This document shows positions 59,250 through 64,000 of a stretch of DNA of 64,000 nt, piece by piece. Every line of letters starts with the position of its first letter. The stretch's first letter is position 1. The position numbers and the translations under genes were made by a program. A model generated the notes under the pieces. It ran no database searches and was not told the DNA's origin. It saw only the letters and a program-made list of their open reading frames with translations. The stretch is from Streptosporangiales bacterium. Lineage in GTDB: Bacteria; Actinomycetota; Actinomycetes; Streptosporangiales; WHSR01. Where the stretch lies: NCBI GenBank assembly GCA_009379995.1, contig WHSR01000008.1, forward strand, positions 43,507 through 107,506. The letters run 5' to 3'.

Positions 59250-60721
59250 GTGGGTTCCAACGGACGGCAAGTGTCTTCGACGTCGGGGCAGCGGTGGGCC
59301 CTTGGCCTGACTTCGGTGGCGTCGCTGATGGTCTCGCTGGACATGCTGGTGGTGATAACCGCCTTGAGCACGATCCGGGTGGATCTGGGCGCCTCGACCG
59401 GGGAGCTGGAGTGGACGGTCAACGCCTACACCCTGAGTTTCGGCGTGCTGTTGATGACGAATGCGGCCCTCGGCGACCGCTTCGGGCGTCGGCGTCTGTT
59501 CGCCGCCGGGCTCGGGCTGTTCACCGTGGCGTCGGCGGGCTGTGCGCTGGCGCCGGGGATCGGCTGGCTGATCGTGGCGCGTGCGGTACAGGGCGCCGGG
59601 GCGGCGATGGTGCTGCCGCTGGCGGTGGCACTGCTCAGTGCGGCGTTCCCGGCTGAGCGGCGGGCCAAGGCTCTGGGGCTGTTCAGCGGCGTAACCGGAC
59701 TGGCCACGCTCGGCGGCCCGCTGGTCGGTGGCGCGGTCGTCCAGGGGCTGGCGTGGCAGTGGATCTTCTGGCTCAACGTCCCGATAGGGCTGCTTGTCAT
59801 CCCGTTGGTCCTCGGCCGCATCGATGAGAGTTCCGGAGCCGGCACCGGCCTGGACCTCGGTGGCCTCGTGCTCGTGACGGGTGGCGCGCTCGGGCTGGTC
59901 TGGGGGCTGGTGCGGGTGAACGTGGCCGGCTGGGGGAGCCTCGAGGTCATCGCTTCGCTGGTGGCCGGGGCGCTGCTGATGGTGGCGTTCGTGGCCTGGG
60001 AGCTGCAGGCCGGCCGATGCTGCCGATGCGGTTCTTCCGCTCCCGCCCCTTCTCCTCAGGCAACGCGGCGGGCTTCTTGCTGTTCGGGTCGATGGTCGGC
60101 GCGATGTTCCTCCTTGCGCAGTTCCTCCAGACCACGCTGCACTACGGACCGCTGGGCGCCGGGCTTCGCCTGGTCCCCTGCACCGCCACCTTGGCTGTGG
60201 TCGCGCCGATTGCCGGTGCGCTGGTCAACCGGGTCGGCGAGCGGCCGCTTGTCGTCGGCGGGCTGCTGTTGCAGGCGGTCGGCTTCGGCTGGATCGCCCT
60301 GATCGCCCGGCCCGGCCTCGCCTACCCCGTGATGGTGGTGCCGCCGATCCTGGCTGGCTGTGGTGCATCGATGGCCATTCCGGCAGCGCAGAACTCCGTC
60401 CTGGGCTCCGTACCACGCGACGCGGTCGGCAAGGCGTCCGGCGCCTTCAACACGCTGCGTCAGCTCGGCAACACGTTCGGGGTCGCGATCCTCGCCGCGG
60501 TGTTCGCCAATGCCGGCGGCTACGTCTCCGCCCGGGCGTTCAGCGACGGGTTCGTCCCGGCGACCGGCGTCGCCGCCGGGCTGGCGTTCGCGGGTGCGAT
60601 CGCCGGTCTGTGGACGCCTGGCCGGCGCGGCGCGGAACCCGAGCGACGCATCACCGATGAGTTTTCGCCGGCCTCCCGGTTTGTACCGGTGACGGCGTCC
60701 ACGCGAGGACCGTCCGCGTGA
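59250..60721 (+). pseudogene. MFS drug transporter (DHA2/EmrB-type), frameshifted
   Basis: GTG 59250 follows an AGGAGG site. The first frame codes for helices 1-8 (LTSVASLMVSLDMLVVITALSTI, WTVNAYTLSFGVLLMTNAALGDRFGRRR, RAVQGAGAAMVLPLAVALL, WQWIFWLNVPIGLL) and then loses similarity after VAWELQAG at about 60010. The second frame resumes with MLPMRFFRSRPFSSGNAAGFLLFG and runs through the remaining helices to 60721. A one-base loss in GGCCGGCCG near 60003-60016 would join them into about 490 residues, the normal length. It is either a true mutation or a sequencing error. It would be a multidrug efflux pump. Confidence 0.85.
60654..60686 (+). promoter_or_regulatory. Shared 33-bp motif, copy 2, upstream of ECF sigma gene
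   Basis: Same CCGATGAGTTTTCG and CCCGGT..GTAC blocks as at 59167, lying within the 3' end of the MFS gene and 52 bp before the sigma start at 60739. A sigma-dependent autoregulatory promoter would look like this. Confidence 0.6.
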
Positions 60722-60738
60722 AGATCGAAGGAGCGGCG

Positions 60739-61770
60739 ATGGTGGTAATGACACAGGAGGGTGCGGCGATGTCGGGCAGCGACGATTTCGCGGGCCTGAC
60801 CGAGCCGTTCCGGCGTGAATTGCTGGTGTACTGCTATCGAATGCTCGGATCGGTGCACGAGGCCGAGGATCTGGTGCAGGAGACCCTTCTGCGGGCATGG
60901 CGCTCCTACGCCAGGTTCGACCCCTGCCGGGCGTCGCTACGCACTTGGCTGTATCGGATCGCTACCCACACGTGCCTGACCGCGCTCGAACATCGCGGCC
61001 GTCGGCCGTTGCCCTCCGGACTCGTCGGACCGAGCGACAACGCGGAAGTGGCCCTGGATCGTCGGGCGGAGGTCGCCTGGCTGCAGCCCATACCCGATGC
61101 GCTGTTCGCCGCGGTGCCAGGTGATCCGGCCACGATCGTCGGGTCTCGAAACAGCATCCGGCTGGCGTTCATCGCCGCACTGCAGCACTTGCCGGCCCGG
61201 CAGCGCGCGGTGCTGATCCTGCGGGACGTGCTGGCATGGCGGGCGGGGGAGGTCGCGTCGCTGCTCGACACCACCACCACGGCGGTCAACAGCGCGCTGC
61301 AACGTGCCCGAACCCAGCTCGCGCAGGTGGCCCCGGTCGAGGACGAGGTCGCCGAGCCCACCGATGCGGACCAGCGCGAGCTGCTCGAACGGTACGTGGC
61401 GGCCTTCGTCAACGCCGACATGACCGCCCTCATGCGGCTGCTGCGCGAGGACGTCGTCGTGGAGATGCCGCCCATCCTGACCTGGTTCGCCGGCCGTGAG
61501 ACCGTCGGACGCTTCCTCGCGCCTCGGATCTCGCCGGTTCATGACGCCTGGCGGATGCTCCCTACCGGCGCCAATGCCCAACCCGCGGCCGCGTCGTACC
61601 TGCGCGGTGACAACAGTGTCCACAGCGCACACTCCCTGCAGGTGTTCACCATGACCGGCGCGAGCATCGCCCGGATCACGGCGTTTCAGGACCCGGGCCT
61701 GTTCGCGACGTTCGGCCAGCCGCTGACCCTCCCTTCTTCCGGCGCTGCGGCGTCGATCCCACGGCAATGA
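60739..61770 (+). CDS. ECF sigma factor with C-terminal SnoaL-like domain (SigG/SigJ type)
   Basis: A 343-residue sigma factor. ATG 60739 has GAAGGAG 5 bp upstream; ATG 60769 with AGGAGG is an alternative. Region 2 is ELLVYCYRMLGSVHEAEDLVQETLLRAWRSY, region 4 is ALQHLPARQRAVLILRDVLAWRAGEVASLLDTTTTAVNSALQRARTQL. Residues ~215-330 form a SnoaL/NTF2-like domain (ELLERYVAAFVNADMTALMRLLREDVVVEMPP). No anti-sigma gene is nearby; in this class the extra domain controls activity. It overlaps the next gene (ATGA). Confidence 0.9.
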   Translation: MVVMTQEGAAMSGSDDFAGLTEPFRRELLVYCYRMLGSVHEAEDLVQETLLRAWRSYARFDPCRASLRTWLYRIATHTCLTALEHRGRRPLPSGLVGPSDNAEVALDRRAEVAWLQPIPDALFAAVPGDPATIVGSRNSIRLAFIAALQHLPARQRAVLILRDVLAWRAGEVASLLDTTTTAVNSALQRARTQLAQVAPVEDEVAEPTDADQRELLERYVAAFVNADMTALMRLLREDVVVEMPPILTWFAGRETVGRFLAPRISPVHDAWRMLPTGANAQPAAASYLRGDNSVHSAHSLQVFTMTGASIARITAFQDPGLFATFGQPLTLPSSGAAASIPRQ

Positions 61771-62381
61771 CCGAAACAGGCGAAACGGCACGGCAGACCG
61801 ACGGGGTCGGGCTGCTGGAACGAGCGATCGGCTACGCCTTCCCTGCCGTCGAGGCGGTCACGCCGGAGTGCCTGGCCTGTCCGACGCCGTGCCGGAGCTG
61901 GGATCTGCGGATGCTGCTGCACCACGTCAACGACTCCCTCGCCGCGCTGTACGAGGGCATGGACACCGGCCGCGTCGGCCTTGGGTTGGCGGCGGATGAC
62001 GACGGCGATCCGACGACCGACCCCGCCCAGACCTTCCGCGAGCGTGCGGCCCGGCTCCTCGGGGCATGGACCGGCGTGGAACGCCACGAGCCTCTGATCG
62101 CTATCGCCGATCTGTCCCTGACCAAAAGCATCGTGACCGGTGCCGGCGCCATCGAAATCGCCGTGCACGGATGGGACATCTCTCAGGCCTGTGGGCATCA
62201 CCGGCCGCTCCCGTACGAGCTGGCCGTCGACCTGTTGAAGATCTGTCCGCTGGTCGTCCCGGACAACGCTCGCCACTCCCTATTCGCGGCCCCGATCACC
62301 ATGTCGGCGTTCGCCTGCCCCAGCGACCGGCTCGTCGCCTTCCTCGGCCGGGATCCCAGTGCGTACGGGCGATGTGTATAG
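61767..62381 (+). CDS. TIGR03086-type (mycothiol-dependent/DinB-like) protein
   Basis: A 204-residue four-helix-bundle protein: LLERAIGYAFPAVEAVTPECLACPTPCRSWDLRMLLHHVNDS, then AIEIAVHGWDISQACG, whose His residues (LLHH and VHGWD) form the metal site of the DinB/MDMPI superfamily. Such proteins may be mycothiol-dependent isomerases or stress proteins. It is coupled to the ECF sigma gene, a common pairing, and may be a target or helper of it. Confidence 0.8.
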   Translation: MTETGETARQTDGVGLLERAIGYAFPAVEAVTPECLACPTPCRSWDLRMLLHHVNDSLAALYEGMDTGRVGLGLAADDDGDPTTDPAQTFRERAARLLGAWTGVERHEPLIAIADLSLTKSIVTGAGAIEIAVHGWDISQACGHHRPLPYELAVDLLKICPLVVPDNARHSLFAAPITMSAFACPSDRLVAFLGRDPSAYGRCV

Positions 62382-62404
62382 CGTAACGCGCTCGCCTCCG
62401 TGGT

Positions 62405-62420
62405 TCGATAGCATGTTCGA
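62405..62420 (+). promoter_or_regulatory. LexA-like SOS box upstream of HNH endonuclease gene
   Basis: TCGATA-GCAT-GTTCGA matches the actinobacterial LexA consensus TCGAAC-N4-GTTCGA with two mismatches in the left half and a perfect right half, 50 bp before the start codon. Related 13E12/DUF222 genes in Mycobacterium are known LexA targets. Confidence 0.6.
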
Positions 62421-62470
62421 GCAAAGGTCGCGTGACCGCGTCGGCCCGGCTGGAAGGGAGGTGCCTGGTC

Positions 62471-63850
62471 ATGACCGTGCAGATCAGCGCCGCGCCTCCA
62501 CCGGAGCCGGCTCCCGACCTGGCCGACCTGCGCCCGGGTCCGGAGCTGGCCACCGCGCTGGCCGGCCGGGATCTCGCAGGGGTCGTTGACGACGAGCTGG
62601 TCGACCTGATGCGGGGGTATCGGCGGCTGACGTCGTGGGCGTAGGCTGCCGAGTTGGCCGCGGTCGCCGAGTTGGCGCGTCGCCGGGAGGCGGAATCCCA
62701 TCACCTGCCGTTCCAGGCACGGAGCACCGAGCACGGACCGATCGACATGGTGGTCGACGAGGTGGCGTTGACGCTGACGCTGACCATCGCCTCGGCCGGC
62801 AACTGGGTGGGGTTGGCGGAGGACCTGGCCGCCCGGCTGCTCGACACCGGCCAGGCGCTGGCCGAGGGCCGTATCGACCTGCCCCGGGCGCGGGTGATCA
62901 GCGACGGGGCGGCCGGCTTGGACGACGGGCTGGCTCGTCGCATCGAGGAGTATGCGCTGCAGAAGGCCGAACGGCAAACGACCGGGCAGCTGCGGGAGCG
63001 GATCCGACGGCAGGTGCGGAAGCTCGACGCTGAGGCGGCCGAGCGACGCCGCCGTAAGGCCGAGCAGGAGCGGCGGGTGGACCTGTCGGAGACCCCGGCC
63101 GGCACCGCGCAGCTGGCCGGCTACGATCTGCCTCCCGACGCGGCGTCCGCGGCCTTCAACAGGATCTCCGCCATCGCTCACGCTCTCGCTGCTGACGGCG
63201 ATCAACGCAGGATCGACCAGCTGCGCGCCGACGTGTTCTTGGCTCTGCTGCGTGGCCGGCCGCTGCCCAACGTTGACCAGGCACCCGACCCGAGCAGCCC
63301 CACGCCCGCCGCACCCGAACCTGTCGGCGGCCCGGACGAGTCGGCGGTCGCAGCGGCGATGCCTACCGGCACGGTCGCCGATCAGATCGCCAACACCATC
63401 GCCGACACGATCGCAGGCATACTCGGCAAGCAGCCCTGTCGCGGCGCCGCGGCGCTCGTCGCAGCAGCGGCCCAGCGGATGGCCGACGCGATCGCTGACC
63501 TAAGGCTGCGCTGGTGCGACGCAATCACCCGTCCCGGCAATCACAACGAGAATGGGCACGGGCACGACGGGTACCGGCCACCGGAAAGAATGCGCCGCCT
63601 GGTGCAGACCCGGGACGGTCGGTGCGCCTTTCCGACCTGTCGCCGCCCAGCGAAGCATTGCGACCTTGACCACACAATTCCATTCCACAAAGGCGGCACC
63701 ACCTGCCCATGTAATTTGGCTCCGCTATGCAGGCGGCACCATCAGGTCAAACAACACCACCGATGGCGTGTGCTACAGCCCTGGCCTGGCGTCATCGTGT
63801 GGATAACCCCAGCAGGCAAATGGCACATCACTCGCCCCGACCGAGAATAA
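62471..63850 (+). pseudogene. DUF222 / 13E12-type HNH endonuclease with internal amber stop
   Basis: ATG 62471 follows an AGGGAGG site. The frame runs VQISAAPPPEPAPDLADL...DELVDLMRGYRRLTSWA, hits TAG at 62642-62644, then continues in the same frame with AAELAAVAELARRREAESHHLP to the end. The family normally has Q at that spot, so a single CAG-to-TAG change is the simplest cause. Downstream is the DUF222 region, then the HNH motif CAFPTCRRPAKHCDLDHTIPFHKGG...CRRHHQVKQHH (about residues 380-425). Total 459 codons. The last 250 bp are less GC-rich than the region. Readthrough or reinitiation at 62654 would give a shortened protein. Confidence 0.85.
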
Positions 63851-63861
63851 GTCCCTCGTAA

Positions 63862-64000
63862 CTAGTGTTCTGAGTCGTTAATTCGGCGGCAGTACGCGGC
63901 GAGGGTGTCGAGGATTTCGTCGGCGGTCTTGGCCCAGATGAACGGCTTGGGGTTGTTGTTCCATTTGCCGATCCAGTTGCGCACGTCTGCTTCCAGTTCG
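63862..64000 (-). mobile_element. 3' end of IS630-family transposase, cut by window edge
   Basis: The last ~45 codons of a transposase read ELEADVRNWIGKWNNNPKP, FIWAKTADEILDTLAAYCRR, INDSEH, then TAG at 63862-63864. The WN-NP-PFxWxKTADEILxxL pattern is the conserved C-terminus of IS630-type DDE transposases. The rest lies beyond the right edge. The stop is 11 bp from the end of the convergent HNH gene. Confidence 0.85.

Overview
The window is about 64 kb of very GC-rich DNA from an actinomycete. The evidence is a WhiB protein, a three-gene F420 pathway (FbiA, FbiB, FbiC), a 70-residue biotin carrier, an XRE/DUF397 pair with an anti-sigma-like ATPase, LytR-CpsA-Psr and DUF5719/DUF3499 families, and frequent GTG starts with four-base stop/start overlaps. 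The order manC, fbiC, fbiBA, whiB, GT2, DUF5719, DUF3499, manB, Trm112, SIS isomerase, ahcY follows a conserved actinobacterial chromosomal neighbourhood. A Streptosporangiales-like organism is plausible, but the genus cannot be fixed from this sequence alone.

Layout. 1-3.6 kb: two HD-GYP-type proteins, then a biotin carboxylase and a tiny biotin carrier. 3.6-9.3 kb: PadR/VOC pair, a small membrane protein, an acetyltransferase with a fused zinc-ribbon-like tail, a pentapeptide membrane protein, a HAD hydrolase and a ThDP enzyme. 9.4-10.5 kb: a nitrile hydratase-like enzyme with its beta chain split into two genes. 10.5-27.8 kb: an envelope-polysaccharide region with five glycosyltransferases, an ABC-2 exporter, a UDP-ManNAcA pathway (wecB, wecC), a methyltransferase, an LCP ligase and a sugar-1-phosphate nucleotidyltransferase. 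27.8-34.3 kb: DNA glycosylase and the F420 genes. 34.4-46.9 kb: Gln/Tyr-rich membrane protein, whiB, a 1078-residue GT2 membrane protein, DUF5719, DUF3499, mannose-phosphate metabolism, CDF transporter and diaminopropionate ammonia-lyase. 46.9-55.6 kb: DUF6069 protein, a 1217-residue NTPase/transmembrane/periplasmic-binding-protein fusion, MerR regulator, ahcY, RDD and SpoIIM-like proteins. 55.7-59.1 kb: XRE/DUF397/HATPase regulatory set and a secreted protein. 59.2-64 kb: an accessory end with a frameshifted MFS gene, an ECF sigma factor operon, an HNH endonuclease interrupted by an amber codon behind a LexA-like box, and the 3' end of an IS630-type transposase.

How genes work together. Mannose-phosphate enzymes (SIS isomerase, phosphomannomutase, nucleotidyltransferase) can supply GDP-mannose. 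WecB and WecC can supply UDP-ManNAcA. The glycosyltransferases, the ABC pair and the LCP protein would assemble, export and attach the polymer. FbiA, FbiB and FbiC cover most of F420 synthesis.

Most unusual points. The single-pass receptor-like NTPase/PBP fusion at 47.6-51.2 kb. A dispersed palindromic element (three full copies and one half copy) that sits at gene 3' ends but in one case is translated in frame inside a glycosyltransferase. A second unrelated long palindrome at 22.9 kb. The three-gene nitrile hydratase/thiocyanate hydrolase-like enzyme. A 33-bp sequence repeated upstream of both the MFS gene and the ECF sigma gene at nearly the same distance from the start codons, which looks like a shared promoter. 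No tRNA, rRNA or CRISPR array was seen.
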